Assembly (NCBI GenBank): GCA_000314955.1 | Contig: BAEM01000056.1 | Location: 1-64,000 of the forward strand | Direction: 5' to 3' | Source: Paraglaciecola chathamensis S18K6 | Lineage (GTDB): Bacteria; Pseudomonadota; Gammaproteobacteria; Enterobacterales; Alteromonadaceae | DNA length: 64,000 bases | Part shown: piece after piece, positions 26,496 through 36,579 of the stretch | Position numbering within the stretch: the first letter of the stretch is position 1 | Layout of the letters: each line of letters opens with the position of its first letter | The notes under the pieces: generated by a model | The model's database searches: none | The model's input: only the letters and a program-made list of their open reading frames with translations | Told to the model about the DNA's origin: nothing | Translations under genes and position numbers: made by a program

Positions 26496-28265
26496 TTAGT
26501 AAGTTCTAGCTTTCGGCGGGAAAGCTTCACGTAGTTTAGGTGTCATGTTTACATCACGTTTCAACATTTTGTCGCCTTCAGGCAAGTAAATAGAGTGACA
26601 TAACCAGTTATCATCATCGCGGTCGGGGAAATCGAAACGGCTGTGAGCACCACGGCTCTCAGTGCGGAAGTTAGCCGCTACTGCTGTGCTGTAAGCTGTT
26701 TCCATCAGATTGTCTAATTCTAGACACTCAATACGCGCGGTGTTGAAATCGCTGCTCTTATCATCCAAACGTGCTGACTTAAGACGCTCACGAATTTCAC
26801 CAAGTTCTTTAAGACCTTCAGCCATTGCATCACCTTCACGGAATACCGAGAAATTAAGCTGCATGCATTTTTGTAGGTCTTTCTTAATTTGCACTGGATC
26901 TTCGCCTTTACCTGCTTCTGAGTTTTCCCAGCGGTTAAAACGTGACATAGCCGCATCAATGTCATCACTTGATGCTTCACGGGCGTCAATGCCGTCAATC
27001 GCTTGGCCAAGGTGCAGACCAGTTGCGCGGCCAAATACCACCAAATCAAGTAATGAGTTACCGCCTAAACGGTTAGCACCATGCACAGATACGCAGGCAA
27101 TTTCACCACAAGCAAATAAGCCTTTAATGGGTTTTTCGTTACCTTGTGCGTCTATACTCAATGCTTGGCCGTCAACGTTGGTCGGAATACCACCCATCAT
27201 ATAGTGACAAGTAGGAATAACCGGAATCGGTTCTTTTACAGGATCAACGTGGGCAAATGTACGTGAAAGCTCAAGAATACCAGGTAAGCGTGACTCAAGT
27301 ACGTCTTTACCTAAGTGATCGAGTTTTAACTTAAGGTGCGTACCCCAAGGGCCTTCACAACCACGGCCTTCGCGTATTTCAGTCATCATCGAGCGGGCAA
27401 CAACGTCACGTCCTGCCAAATCTTTCGCATTCGGTGCATAACGCTCCATAAAGCGTTCGCCGTCTTTATTAAGCAGATAACCACCTTCACCACGACAACC
27501 TTCGGTCACCAATGTACCTGCACCAGCAATCCCCGTTGGGTGGAACTGCCACATTTCCATGTCTTGCATAGGAACGCCAGCACGGATTGCCATACCAACG
27601 CCGTCACCAGTATTGATGTGAGCATTCGTGGTAGATGCGAAAATACGACCTGCTCCGCCTGTTGCTAAAACAACTGCTTTAGATTTGAAGAAAACGACTT
27701 CACCGCTTTCAATATCAATAGCGGTACAACCAACGACGTCACCGTCTTGGTTTTTAACTAAATCAAGTGCATACCATTCACTGAAAACCTTGGTTTTATT
27801 TTTTACGTTCTGTTGATACAACAAATGTAAAAGCGCGTGGCCAGTACGGTCAGCCGCAGCAGCGGTACGAGCGCCTTGCTCACCACCAAAGTTTTGTGAT
27901 TGACCGCCAAAAGGACGTTGGTAGATTTTACCATTTTCAAAACGAGAGAATGGTAAGCCCATGTTCTCCATCTCAATAATGGCTTCAGGACCTGTTTTAC
28001 ACATGTACTCAATGGCGTCTTGGTCGCCAATATAGTCTGACCCTTTAACGGTGTCATACATGTGCCATTCCCAGTTGTCTTCATGGGAGTTACCCAGTGC
28101 TACCGTAATACCACCTTGAGCAGATACTGTGTGTGAGCGCGTTGGGAAAACTTTAGACAATAACGCACAAGATTTACCTGACTCAGAAATTTGCAATGCT
28201 GCACGCATGCCAGCACCGCCGGCACCAATAACGACTGCATCAAACTCGTGAACTGGAATACTCAT
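26496..28265 (-). CDS. sdhA: succinate dehydrogenase flavoprotein subunit
   Basis: 589 residues, normal length (E. coli 588). The N-terminal FAD fold is [15 protein letters not shown]; the covalent-FAD histidine is in [11 protein letters not shown]. Substrate and catalytic regions are [23 protein letters not shown] and [11 protein letters not shown]. It oxidises succinate to fumarate on the cytosolic side of complex II. It starts directly at the end of sdhD, with no spacer bases. Confidence 0.98.
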   Translation of the reverse strand: MSIPVHEFDAVVIGAGGAGMRAALQISESGKSCALLSKVFPTRSHTVSAQGGITVALGNSHEDNWEWHMYDTVKGSDYIGDQDAIEYMCKTGPEAIIEMENMGLPFSRFENGKIYQRPFGGQSQNFGGEQGARTAAAADRTGHALLHLLYQQNVKNKTKVFSEWYALDLVKNQDGDVVGCTAIDIESGEVVFFKSKAVVLATGGAGRIFASTTNAHINTGDGVGMAIRAGVPMQDMEMWQFHPTGIAGAGTLVTEGCRGEGGYLLNKDGERFMERYAPNAKDLAGRDVVARSMMTEIREGRGCEGPWGTHLKLKLDHLGKDVLESRLPGILELSRTFAHVDPVKEPIPVIPTCHYMMGGIPTNVDGQALSIDAQGNEKPIKGLFACGEIACVSVHGANRLGGNSLLDLVVFGRATGLHLGQAIDGIDAREASSDDIDAAMSRFNRWENSEAGKGEDPVQIKKDLQKCMQLNFSVFREGDAMAEGLKELGEIRERLKSARLDDKSSDFNTARIECLELDNLMETAYSTAVAANFRTESRGAHSRFDFPDRDDDNWLCHSIYLPEGDKMLKRDVNMTPKLREAFPPKARTY

Positions 28266-28613
28266 TTATAGACCCCACAAAACAAACAAACCTACAGCAA
28301 CGTATACGAACGCTACTAGGTTAATAAAAAATTGTACAACAGCACGAAGGCCTGTTGATTTAACGTAATCAGTTAGCACTTGCCAAAAACCGATTCTAAT
28401 ATGCAACATGACAGATACTAACGCTGCAAACGTGAAGACCTTCATGCCTAATGAAGAAAATAAGCCACGCCAGATTTCGTAGGTCACAGTTTCAGTGCTA
28501 AGGAAAAACCACGCCATGTATAAACTAAACACAGTCATAATGATCGCGGTGGCACGCACGGTTACGTAATCTTGAACACCATCGCGTTTAAAACTCGCTT
28601 GGTTAGTTAGCAT
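28266..28613 (-). CDS. sdhD: succinate dehydrogenase membrane anchor subunit
   Basis: 115 residues, same length as E. coli SdhD, with three membrane helices. His71 (VMLHIRIG) is the haem b ligand, and Asp82-Tyr83 (LTDYVK) are at the quinone site; both keep the E. coli numbering. An in-frame extension to 28649 exists, but TAGGAG eight bases before ATG 28613 and the length match support the shorter start. The ATG overlaps the sdhC stop (ATGCTAA), giving translational coupling. Confidence 0.96.
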   Translation of the reverse strand: MLTNQASFKRDGVQDYVTVRATAIIMTVFSLYMAWFFLSTETVTYEIWRGLFSSLGMKVFTFAALVSVMLHIRIGFWQVLTDYVKSTGLRAVVQFFINLVAFVYVAVGLFVLWGL

Positions 28614-28981
28614 AATAAAACTCCTACAACGACAGTCAGTACGATCCACAAGCCGATAACGATTTTCGCGCTGTTGTTTCCTGACTCAAGTTCTTCCCAG
28701 TAGCCCATATCCATCACAAGATGACGAAGACCGCCAAGAATGTGATAAGTCAGTGCTGAAATAGTACCGATAGCGATTATTTTACCGATAACGCCTGACA
28801 TTTGCTCTTGCACGAAGGCGAAGCCATCAGGAGAAGATACAGATTCCGCCCAGGCCCAGATCACAAACAGTAACGCAAAAAACATTGCGACGCCGGTAAT
28901 GCGATGAAGGATAGAAGTTATAGCTGCAGGGGGAAAACTGATTGTGTTTAATTGTAAATTAACTGGTCTCTGCTTTTTCAC
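28607..28981 (-). CDS. sdhC: succinate dehydrogenase cytochrome b556 subunit
   Basis: 124 residues, three membrane helices. KKQRPVNLQLNTISFP and SILHRITG match E. coli SdhC; Ser23 and Arg27 sit at the quinone site and His80 (LTYHILGGLRH) is the haem b ligand, offset by four from E. coli His84. The start codon is GTG with only a weak upstream AGG; a stop codon six codons upstream rules out a longer start. First gene of the leftward sdh operon. Confidence 0.96.
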   Translation of the reverse strand: MKKQRPVNLQLNTISFPPAAITSILHRITGVAMFFALLFVIWAWAESVSSPDGFAFVQEQMSGVIGKIIAIGTISALTYHILGGLRHLVMDMGYWEELESGNNSAKIVIGLWIVLTVVVGVLLC

Positions 28982-29080
28982 GTTTTGATGCCTGTTTTAC
29001 CCGTAGGTTGTCTAGTCATTGTTTGGTAATGTGTTGCACTTTACCAATCGCTTAAAGATACATGTGTCCTACCGCCTAGA

Positions 29081-29109
29081 TTGTTAGCATTTTGTAAACA
29101 AATTGTTGA
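29081..29109. promoter_or_regulatory. three direct repeats with 11 bp period, possible ArcA site
   Basis: TTGTTAG, TTGTAAA and TTGTTGA start at 29081, 29092 and 29103. ArcA recognises GTTAA-like repeats with 11 bp centre-to-centre spacing and represses sdh in E. coli. The sequence match is partial; the regular period, about 100-130 bp before sdhC, is the main argument. Confidence 0.35.
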
Positions 29110-29289
29110 TTTAATTATTCATGTTAACAAGCGCTCGACGACAAGCAGGAGTATATCCAGCGACGCCAACAAATACAATTGTTGTTCGTTATTAACGGGT
29201 TATAATCAAGCATAAATTTTATCCATAATATTGGTGAATAATCAGGGTAGAATGGATGTGAATAATTATTAAGCAAAAATGGTTTTAAA

Positions 29290-29318
29290 TTGACTTATGG
29301 CGTGAACCTGAGTACAAA
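29290..29318 (+). promoter_or_regulatory. candidate sigma-70 promoter for gltA
   Basis: TTGACT (29290-29295), 17 bp spacer, TACAAA (29313-29318). The predicted start near 29325 gives a leader of about 70 bases with AGGAG at 29381-29385. Confidence 0.5.
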
Positions 29319-29393
29319 TAGCGCCAATTTTTCCCGATAATCATCATAAAATGCGGTTTATCGCAAACAGAACATTTCTGAGGAGAGCAATAC

Positions 29394-30674
29394 ATGGCAG
29401 ACAATAAAGCCACTTTGAAAGCAGGTGATGTAGAGGTCGAACTACCGATTCTATCTGGTACTGCAGGGCATGATGTAATCGATGTACGTACGTTGGGTGC
29501 CAGCGGTTATTTCACTTTCGATCCGGGCTTTATGGCGACAGGTTCTTGTGAGTCGTCAATTACATACATTGACGGAGCAAAAGGTATTTTGTTGCACCGC
29601 GGATACTCAATCGAAGATTTGGCCCGCGACGCTGATTACATCGAAGTATGCTACATGTTGCTTCATGATAAGACACCGACTACCGAAGAATATCTTGATT
29701 TCAAAGACACCATTACGCGTCATACTTTGGTTCACGATCAAGTAAATAACTTCTTCCGCGGCTTCCGCCGTGATGCGCATCCAATGGCGATGTTATGCGG
29801 AACTGTAGGTGCAATGGCATCTTTCTACCATGATGATTTAGATATTTCAGACGCGGATCAACGACTACGCAGTGCCTATCGTTTAGTGGCGAAGATGCCT
29901 ACATTGGTAGCTATGTGTTACAAGTACAATATTGGTCAACCATTTGTATATCCACGTAATGACCTGTCGTACGCAGAAAACTTCTTAAACATGATGTTCT
30001 CAGTACCTGCTGAAGATTATAAAATCAGCCCAGTAGTGGCTCGCGCAGTTGACAGAATTTTCACGCTGCACGCGGACCATGAACAAAACGCCTCAACGTC
30101 TACCGTACGTTTAGCGGGTTCATCTGGCGCTAACCCTTATGCGTGTATCGCAGCGGGTGTTGCCTCTCTTTGGGGACCTGCACACGGCGGCGCTAACGAA
30201 GCATGTTTGAATATGCTTCAGGAGATTGGTTCAGTGGACCGTATCCCTGAATTTATCGAGCGCGCGAAAGACAAAAATGACCCCTTCCGCTTGATGGGCT
30301 TCGGTCATCGTGTTTACAAAAACTTTGACCCTCGCGCTACCGTTATGCGTGAAAGCTGCCATGAAGTATTAGACGAATTGAACATTGACGATCCTTTGTT
30401 GAATGTGGCTATGGAACTAGAGCGTATCGCCCTTAGTGACCCGTACTTCGCTGAGAAAAAATTATTCCCTAACGTAGATTTCTACTCGGGTATCATTCTT
30501 AAGGCAATCGGCATTCCGACCAATATGTTCACCTGTATTTTTGCATTAGCAAGAACAGTAGGTTGGGTATCTCATTGGCATGAAATGTTAAGCCAACCAG
30601 GACAAAAAATCGGCCGTCCTCGTCAGCTTTACACCGGTGAAGCGCAACGTAAATACAATAAAATTGACAAATAA
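29394..30674 (+). CDS. gltA: citrate synthase (type II)
   Basis: 426 residues, the length of the hexameric, NADH-sensitive gammaproteobacterial enzyme. Catalytic regions are visible: [44 protein letters not shown] and the late Asp in [12 protein letters not shown]. It condenses acetyl-CoA with oxaloacetate. AGGAG lies eight bases before the ATG. It is divergent from sdhCDAB-sucABCD, as in E. coli, and is closed by its own terminator. Confidence 0.98.
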   Translation: MADNKATLKAGDVEVELPILSGTAGHDVIDVRTLGASGYFTFDPGFMATGSCESSITYIDGAKGILLHRGYSIEDLARDADYIEVCYMLLHDKTPTTEEYLDFKDTITRHTLVHDQVNNFFRGFRRDAHPMAMLCGTVGAMASFYHDDLDISDADQRLRSAYRLVAKMPTLVAMCYKYNIGQPFVYPRNDLSYAENFLNMMFSVPAEDYKISPVVARAVDRIFTLHADHEQNASTSTVRLAGSSGANPYACIAAGVASLWGPAHGGANEACLNMLQEIGSVDRIPEFIERAKDKNDPFRLMGFGHRVYKNFDPRATVMRESCHEVLDELNIDDPLLNVAMELERIALSDPYFAEKKLFPNVDFYSGIILKAIGIPTNMFTCIFALARTVGWVSHWHEMLSQPGQKIGRPRQLYTGEAQRKYNKIDK

Positions 30675-30691
30675 TTAGCAATTTTAGAAAC

Positions 30692-30721
30692 AAAAATAGC
30701 GCCAATTGGCGCTATTTTTTT
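30692..30721. terminator. terminator after gltA
   Basis: A perfect palindrome, AAAAATAGCGCC-AATT-GGCGCTATTTTT, followed by more T. Symmetry lets it act in both directions, serving gltA and the convergent manB. Confidence 0.9.
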
Positions 30722-30771
30722 ATCTCGAAAGAGTAAAAGTGAGATAACGCACAAGTCGTTACCTCACTTTT

Positions 30772-32223
30772 TTAATTCTTTTTAAGTATTTCTAATAACT
30801 CTTTAGTTTTAGCCTGCATAAGTTGTATGTCACCTTGTGACTCTACGTTTAACCTTACAACCGGTTCAGTATTAGACTTACGTAAGTTGAAACGCCAGTT
30901 TTCAAACTCTAAACCAATGCCGTCAGTGTAATCGACGACAGTTGCTTGCTCTTCGTATGTCTGCAAAATGTTAGCAATTGCCGCATCAGGATCCTTCAAT
31001 ATAGAGTTAATTTCTCCTGATGAAGGAAAAGCAGCAATACGTTGAGCGACCATCTCGGAAAGAGGTTTATTCTGCAAGCAAAGTAATTCAGCGACTAGCA
31101 ACCAAGGGATCATGCCCGAGTCACAGTAAGCAAAATCGCGGAAGTAGTGATGAGCACTCATTTCACCGCCATAAACGGCATCGTCTGCACGCATGCGTTC
31201 TTTGATAAACGCGTGGCCCGTTTTGCTTTTAATTGGCACACCACCGGCCGATTTAACAATATCCTCTGTGTTCCAATAAACCCGCGGATCATAAATAATT
31301 TTGGCACCGGGATCTTTTTCCAAGAAGGCTTGAGCAAGCAAACCGACTATGTAGTAGCCCTCAACAAAATCACCTTTTTCATCAAACAAGAAACAACGGT
31401 CAAAGTCACCATCCCAGGCTATTCCCATATTCGCTTGTTGCTGAATAACGGCATTAGCGGTATCGGCTCGACTTTCAGGTAGCAGAGGATTAGGGATCCC
31501 ATTTGGAAATTGACCGTCAGGTTCGTGATGGATCTTAACAAATTCAATGGGAACACCCTTTTCTACAAAGGCCGCTTCAATAGCATCAAGCGCCTTTCCT
31601 GCGGCGCCATTTCCAGCGTTAACCACCAATTTTAATGGGGTGAAGTTGTCGCTATTAACGTAGCTTTGCATATGTTCAACATAAGCATCCATGATAGAGA
31701 CAAGCTGATATTGACCACTGGCTTGTAACTTTTCAGTCGCTATACTGCATTTACCCTGAATAAAATCATCATTCGTAACAATTTGCGTTGAATATTGCTT
31801 AAGCCCTGCTTCGACGTCACTATCCTCGTAGCTTTCAGCCAACGCTTGCACCGCAAATAAGCCGGTGTCACCACTAACGGGACGAGAACCTTCTTTAACC
31901 AATTTCATACCATTGTAATCAATTGGATTGTGACTTGCGGTCACTTCAATACCACCATCAACACCTAAATGCTTGGTCGCAAAATAAATTTCTTCGGTTC
32001 CTGTCATGCCTAAATCACTGACGCTAGCTCCACCGTCAATAAGGCCTGCTGACAATGCGAGCTTGAGCGGTTCAGAGGTTAGGCGAACATCTCCACCGAC
32101 AACCACAGTTTTTGCACTAAAATGCTCTGCGAATGCGCGCCCTATTCGATAGGCTACGGCTTCATCTAACTGTTCGATAAGCTTGCCGCGTATATCGTAA
32201 GCTTTAAAACAGGTAATTTTCAT
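30772..32223 (-). CDS. manB: phosphomannomutase (CpsG/ManB type)
   Basis: 483 residues, very close to E. coli Cps[27 protein letters not shown], the phosphoserine loop [16 protein letters not shown], the metal site [32 protein letters not shown] and the phosphate-binding [15 protein letters not shown]. It interconverts mannose-6-phosphate and mannose-1-phosphate for GDP-mannose. It lies 30 bp after manC in a two-gene operon. Confidence 0.96.
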   Translation of the reverse strand: MKITCFKAYDIRGKLIEQLDEAVAYRIGRAFAEHFSAKTVVVGGDVRLTSEPLKLALSAGLIDGGASVSDLGMTGTEEIYFATKHLGVDGGIEVTASHNPIDYNGMKLVKEGSRPVSGDTGLFAVQALAESYEDSDVEAGLKQYSTQIVTNDDFIQGKCSIATEKLQASGQYQLVSIMDAYVEHMQSYVNSDNFTPLKLVVNAGNGAAGKALDAIEAAFVEKGVPIEFVKIHHEPDGQFPNGIPNPLLPESRADTANAVIQQQANMGIAWDGDFDRCFLFDEKGDFVEGYYIVGLLAQAFLEKDPGAKIIYDPRVYWNTEDIVKSAGGVPIKSKTGHAFIKERMRADDAVYGGEMSAHHYFRDFAYCDSGMIPWLLVAELLCLQNKPLSEMVAQRIAAFPSSGEINSILKDPDAAIANILQTYEEQATVVDYTDGIGLEFENWRFNLRKSNTEPVVRLNVESQGDIQLMQAKTKELLEILKKN

Positions 32224-32253
32224 TGATAACTCCTAGTCAATTCTGTTTGCAAA

Positions 32254-33672
32254 TTAGGATTCGACGCGACCATAGCGGTCAGAAAAACGCACAATATCGT
32301 CTTCGCCTAAATACGTACCTGACTGCACTTCGATAAGCTCCAATGGAATTTTCCCTGGGTTTTCCAAGGCGTGAATAACTCCGACCGGAATATAAGTCGA
32401 CTGGTTTTCACATAACAATAAGGTTTCTTCGCCGTTAGTCACTTTAGCGGTACCCGCTACGACAATCCAATGCTCGGCTCTATGGTGGTGCATTTGCACA
32501 GAAAGCTTCTCTCCTGGCTTCACTGTGATGCGCTTCACCTGAAAACGCTCACCGTTATCAATCGAGTCATAGCTCCCCCAAGGGCGGAACACTTCACGAT
32601 GAAATTCAAACTCTGGGCGTTTCTCGGCTTTGAGCTTATTAACCACATTTTTGATGTTCTGTACTTTATCTTTATGTGCGACTAGAACAGCGTCTTTGGT
32701 TTCTACCACTACCACATCATCCAAGCCTACAACGGAAATCAGGCGCTGCTCGGCATTGATATAACTATTATGCACGTCATCTAAAATGGCATCGCCGATA
32801 ATCACATTCTGATTTTCGTCTTTTTCTTTTGCCGTTTCCCAAAGCGACGACCAACTGCCTACATCACTCCACCCTGCATCTAAAGGAACAACGGCAGCGG
32901 CATTGGTTTTCTCCATAACGGCATAATCGATAGAATCATCGGGGCACGTAGCAAAAATATCACCATCTACTCGCACGAATTCTAAATCTGGCGCTTCTGT
33001 GGCGATGGCGCGCTTACAAATGTCCAACATGTCAGGCGCGTATTTTTCCAGTTCTTCTAAATAGCGGCTCGCTTTAAACAAAAACATGCCGCTATTCCAA
33101 AAATAACTACCTGAATCAACGTATTGTTTCGCGGTCGCTAAATCAGGTTTTTCAACAAATTCTGCCACGTCGAAGCCGACTTCAGCTTCTGGCACCTTAT
33201 CACCGCTGCGGATATAGCCGTAACCCGTGTGTGCGCTATCAGGTACGATACCGAATGTGACAAGCTTACCCTGCTCTGCCAATACTTCAGCTTGAGCAAT
33301 TGCCTTATGAAAGGCTTTATTATCATTGATCAGGTGATCAGCAGCCAACACAAGTAAGGTTGGATCATCACCATTTAAAGACGCATGCAAAGCGGCAAGT
33401 GCAATAGCAGGCGCGGTATTACGGCCCATTGGCTCTAATAGAATACCGCCATGTTGTATATCTTGCTGACGTAGCTGTTCAGCGACAAGAAAGCGATGTG
33501 AATCGTTACAGATAACAATTGGCTTTTCAGCTTGCGTGCCCTCCAGACGTGCAACAGTATCTTGTAGCATGGTCAAGTTCGACGTTAAGCGTAAGAACTG
33601 CTTAGGCAATGCCGCTCGAGATTTAGGCCATAAACGGCTTCCGCTACCACCGGCTAAAACAACTGGTTTCAT
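32254..33672 (-). CDS. manC: mannose-1-phosphate guanylyltransferase / mannose-6-phosphate isomerase
   Basis: 472 residues, bifunctional. The N-terminal nucleotidyltransferase begins [17 protein letters not shown] with [10 protein letters not shown]; the C-terminal cupin phosphomannose isomerase carries [29 protein letters not shown]. It supplies GDP-mannose for surface polysaccharide or O-antigen sugars. The ATG at 33672 follows TAAAGGAAAG on the minus strand. Tandem repeats about 80-120 bp upstream may control it. No polysaccharide gene cluster adjoins, so manC-manB is a stand-alone supply operon. Confidence 0.96.
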   Translation of the reverse strand: MKPVVLAGGSGSRLWPKSRAALPKQFLRLTSNLTMLQDTVARLEGTQAEKPIVICNDSHRFLVAEQLRQQDIQHGGILLEPMGRNTAPAIALAALHASLNGDDPTLLVLAADHLINDNKAFHKAIAQAEVLAEQGKLVTFGIVPDSAHTGYGYIRSGDKVPEAEVGFDVAEFVEKPDLATAKQYVDSGSYFWNSGMFLFKASRYLEELEKYAPDMLDICKRAIATEAPDLEFVRVDGDIFATCPDDSIDYAVMEKTNAAAVVPLDAGWSDVGSWSSLWETAKEKDENQNVIIGDAILDDVHNSYINAEQRLISVVGLDDVVVVETKDAVLVAHKDKVQNIKNVVNKLKAEKRPEFEFHREVFRPWGSYDSIDNGERFQVKRITVKPGEKLSVQMHHHRAEHWIVVAGTAKVTNGEETLLLCENQSTYIPVGVIHALENPGKIPLELIEVQSGTYLGEDDIVRFSDRYGRVES

Positions 33673-33750
33673 TTCACTTTCCTTTATTATTTCTGAATCT
33701 TGGACGACTTAATTTTTCGTGGGCAAATAGTATTAAAAGCACCATACTTA

Positions 33751-33790
33751 TTCAATCACTGTGCCATTTAATTCAATCAATGTGCCATTT
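33751..33790 (-). promoter_or_regulatory. tandem 19-bp direct repeats resembling two sigma-54 promoters upstream of manC
   Basis: TTCAATCAnTGTGCCATTT occurs at 33751-33769 and 33772-33790 with one mismatch and a 21 bp period. Read leftward toward manC, each copy gives TGGCAC-N5-TTGAA. The -24 half of the sigma-54 consensus (TGGCAC-N5-TTGCW) is perfect and the -12 half has A for C. A start near 33740 would leave a leader of about 68 bases. A repressor or activator binding the two copies on one DNA face is the alternative. Confidence 0.4.
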
Positions 33791-33912
33791 TTATTACGCT
33801 TAACAAATAAAATGTGACTTTGTTATTTAAATTCCCCCACTTTTTACAAAAATAGGAAAAGAACAATGGTAAAAAACTCGATACTGGAGGTTGCAAACAA
33901 GCTTCTGTGCCC

Positions 33913-33921
33913 TGATATACT
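33913..33921 (+). promoter_or_regulatory. candidate extended -10 promoter for tcdA
   Basis: TGATATACT is an extended -10 (TGn then TATACT). The predicted start near 33928 gives a leader of about 30 bases before ATG 33957. Confidence 0.4.
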
Positions 33922-33956
33922 TCCCGTTTAAACTTAGATGCGGTTACCCTTATATT

Positions 33957-34754
33957 ATGAGTCAATTTTCACAGCGTTTCGGCGGTACACAAAGGTTATA
34001 TGGTGTAAACGAAACACAAATACTCCAAAACTCACATGTGTGTGTAGTAGGTATCGGTGGCGTTGGCTCTTGGGTAGCAGAAGCACTAGCAAGAAGTGCG
34101 ATTGGTCATATCACCCTAATTGATTTAGACGATATTTGCGTTACCAATACCAACAGGCAAATTCATGCACTGCAAAACACAATAGGTGAAGCAAAAGTCG
34201 ATGCGATGCGCGAGCGAATTTTGCAAATCAATCCCGAGTGTAAAGTAGATGTCATCGAGGACTTTGTCACCCCAGACAATGCTAAAGATCTGCTGAATAA
34301 AAGTATGAGCTATGTGGTCGAAGCAACAGATAGCGTTAAAGCCAAAGCCGCTATGGTGGCCCATTGCAAACGTAATAAAATTCCGGTCATTACTATCGGT
34401 GGCGCCGGCGGTCAGATCGACCCGACACAGATTGCAGTGGCGGATTTAGCCAAAACAATTCAAGACCCGTTGGCTGCCAAACTGCGCTATATTTTGCGCA
34501 AAGAATACGGTTTTACCACCAATTCAAAGCGCCGCTTTGCAATAGAATGCGTCTTTTCTACTGAGCAATTGCGTTACCCTCAAGATGATGGCTCCGTATG
34601 CCAAACGAAAAACTTAGCCGATGGCAGTGTAAAACTTGACTGCAATAACGGATTTGGCGCATCTGTCGCCGTTACAGCTACGTTCGGTTTCGTGGCGGCC
34701 GCACGGGTTATGCACAAAATAATAGAGCGAGCAAAGAATCAATCTGCCTCATAA
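33957..34754 (+). CDS. tcdA: tRNA threonylcarbamoyladenosine dehydratase
   Basis: 265 residues, E1-like ATP-dependent enzyme that cyclises t6A to ct6A at position 37 of ANN-decoding tRNAs. It closely follows E. coli TcdA (CsdL): QRFGGTQRLYG, the nucleotide loop VVGIGGVGSWVAEALAR, DLDDICVTNTNRQIHAL, TIGGAGGQIDPTQI and DLAKTIQDPLAAKLR. The N-terminal alignment supports ATG 33957 rather than the upstream in-frame codon at 33891, although no strong ribosome binding site precedes it. Confidence 0.95.
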   Translation: MSQFSQRFGGTQRLYGVNETQILQNSHVCVVGIGGVGSWVAEALARSAIGHITLIDLDDICVTNTNRQIHALQNTIGEAKVDAMRERILQINPECKVDVIEDFVTPDNAKDLLNKSMSYVVEATDSVKAKAAMVAHCKRNKIPVITIGGAGGQIDPTQIAVADLAKTIQDPLAAKLRYILRKEYGFTTNSKRRFAIECVFSTEQLRYPQDDGSVCQTKNLADGSVKLDCNNGFGASVAVTATFGFVAAARVMHKIIERAKNQSAS

Positions 34755-34796
34755 ATGCCACCTCAGCTACTACCCACCTCGGCTAGCTAGGCATAA

Positions 34797-35525
34797 TCAG
34801 TGACGTGACGAATAGTGTTTATAATCTAGATAGAGACAGACCAGCAACCAAATAGAGATGATTGCTAACAGAAACATCGTATTTTCTGCCAGTTGTAACA
34901 CCTGTTCACTTAAAGTCGATGTGGCAAAAATTAACAGCAAGTAATAGGGTAAATTCAGTAGGCCGGCAAACCAAACGACCGTAAAGGAGCGGTTTTGCTC
35001 GCCTTGTTTGAACATATAAAACGCCAGTGAATTAATGTGGATCATGGCAATGAGTAGATACTTAAGTGAGTATGACTTGGCAGAACTGTTTTGCTGTTCC
35101 CCGCCTTGCTTGCTCATGCTTCGCGTTTCATCTTTCACCTCATGCTCAGCTCCATATTTCACCTTTTGTTCATCAGTGGCATTTTTCTTTTGCGCAAAGC
35201 GCTGACCAAGAAAATAGTTAATCACCGAACCAAGAGTTGCGCCCAACACCATACACAGTGTCAAATATAAAATGTCTGACCACTCAGGTTTAGCTAACAC
35301 CACAAGCAAAACAGCGAAGAATTGACCTGGGAAATAGAACCCCACATACACTATCGATTCAGCCAGAATAATGATTAAAATCAACGCGAAGATGTGCCCT
35401 TCAAATGCCATTTTTAGTTGTTCAAGCATGGCCATGCCGGCAGGTATAATGTCTAACGTGATAAGCAAAGACATGATGCCAATCGATAGGATTGCAGAAA
35501 GAGGCAGTAACGAGTGATAGCGCAT
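34797..35525 (-). CDS. divergent DedA-like membrane protein
   Basis: 242 residues with about five or six hydrophobic segments. The first half resembles the DedA/VTT re-entrant region: ILAESIVYVGFYFPGQFFAVLLVVLA, then VLGATLGSVINYFLGQRF. About 40 hydrophilic residues follow (KYGAEHEVKDETRSMSKQGG), then FKQGEQ and WFAGLLNLPYY. The conserved Arg-containing motif that follows the glycine-rich segment in true DedA proteins is not visible. A lipid-scramblase-like role is possible but unproven. It is divergent from the LysR gene. Confidence 0.55.
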   Translation of the reverse strand: MRYHSLLPLSAILSIGIMSLLITLDIIPAGMAMLEQLKMAFEGHIFALILIIILAESIVYVGFYFPGQFFAVLLVVLAKPEWSDILYLTLCMVLGATLGSVINYFLGQRFAQKKNATDEQKVKYGAEHEVKDETRSMSKQGGEQQNSSAKSYSLKYLLIAMIHINSLAFYMFKQGEQNRSFTVVWFAGLLNLPYYLLLIFATSTLSEQVLQLAENTMFLLAIISIWLLVCLYLDYKHYSSRH

Positions 35526-35650
35526 AGGGTCAAAATTTAAACATAGGATACATAATTTACGCTAAAGCACAGATTTGAGATCAATCTAAGTTGTTTTTAG
35601 CGCCAACTCTCCCTAGCATAGGCTTATTCTTTCGAAAAAATAGAAATCTA

Positions 35651-36556
35651 ATGTATCGTGCGAAAACAACCATTGAACAATGGCGTATTTTACAAGCAGT
35701 TGTCGATTTTGGTGGCTATGCCCACGCCGCGAGTCACTTAAATAAAAGTCAGTCATCTTTAAATCACGCCGTCGCCAAGCTGCAAGACCAACTTGACGTA
35801 AAGCTACTGGAAGTTAAAGGGCGAAAAGCATTTCTAACAGAAGCCGGAGAGGTCATGCTACGTCGCTCTCGTCATCTCACTCAAAATGTGCGTGATTTAG
35901 AAGAATTAGCGGCCAATATTAATCAGGATTGGGAGCCTGAAATTACCATAGCAGTAGATTTAGCCTACCCTAAAAAATTGCTTTATCCCGCGCTGAAAAC
36001 ATTTTACCCAGAAAGCCGAGGTAGCCGCCTGCGCATTATAGAAACCGTATTAACCGGCACAGAAGAAGCGATAACCGAGGGCTGGGCTGACTTGGTCATT
36101 TCGCCAATGATGCCAAGAGGTTTTTTAGGCGAGCCAATCGCAGAATGTTCACTGCATCCTGTTTGTCATCCACAGCACGAACTAGCATCGCTTGAGGGGC
36201 CAGTTGATTTAAATGATTTGCAGCAACACCTGCAACTTGTCATTAAAGATACCTCTAAAACCCCCAACGAAAAGCAGGGCTGGTTAAAGTCAGAACAACG
36301 CTGGACTGTGAGCTCTTTTGAGACAGCGATTGATTTATTGCTCGAAAATATTGGTTTTTGCTGGCTTCCTGACTTTATTATCGCCCATCTGGTTGCTGAA
36401 AAATCATTACACCGTTTAGCCATTAAAGGCAGTAGCCTGCGCCCGTTGATATGCTATGTTGTAAAACCTAAGCCTGATTCCTGCGGCCCAGGTACCAATT
36501 TGTTATATCAAACACTTATTCAACAAAGCGCTTTTAATACCTCATTTCAAGAATAA
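35651..36556 (+). CDS. LysR-family transcriptional regulator
   Basis: About 301 residues. The N-terminal winged helix is typical (IEQWRILQAVVDFGGYAHAASHLNKSQSSLNHAVAKLQDQL, followed by LTEAGEVML), and the C-terminal part is a periplasmic-binding-protein-like effector domain (EPEITIAVDLAYPKKLL, then ADLVISPMMPRG). The upstream in-frame TTG at 35591 is possible; ATG 35651 matches the usual LysR beginning, but neither has a good ribosome binding site. Targets may be the divergent DedA-like gene or the downstream unknown gene, 23 bp away. Confidence 0.88.
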   Translation: MYRAKTTIEQWRILQAVVDFGGYAHAASHLNKSQSSLNHAVAKLQDQLDVKLLEVKGRKAFLTEAGEVMLRRSRHLTQNVRDLEELAANINQDWEPEITIAVDLAYPKKLLYPALKTFYPESRGSRLRIIETVLTGTEEAITEGWADLVISPMMPRGFLGEPIAECSLHPVCHPQHELASLEGPVDLNDLQQHLQLVIKDTSKTPNEKQGWLKSEQRWTVSSFETAIDLLLENIGFCWLPDFIIAHLVAEKSLHRLAIKGSSLRPLICYVVKPKPDSCGPGTNLLYQTLIQQSAFNTSFQE

Positions 36557-36579
36557 TAACGTCAAATTCGGAGACCGAC

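Larger units (their letters stand above)
28982..29393. other. 412 bp divergent sdhC-gltA regulatory region
   Basis: This AT-rich gap must drive both TCA units. I place a gltA promoter at 29290-29318, a second possible one near 29179-29206 (TTGTTG, 16 bp, TATAAT), and three 11-bp-spaced direct repeats at 29081-29109. No convincing -35/-10 pair is seen for sdhC. No coding potential. Confidence 0.6.

Noticed and set aside
29179-29206. Second gltA promoter (TTGTTG, 16 bp, TATAAT)
   Set aside because: The -10 is perfect but the -35 matches only half; kept only as a note in the intergenic region.
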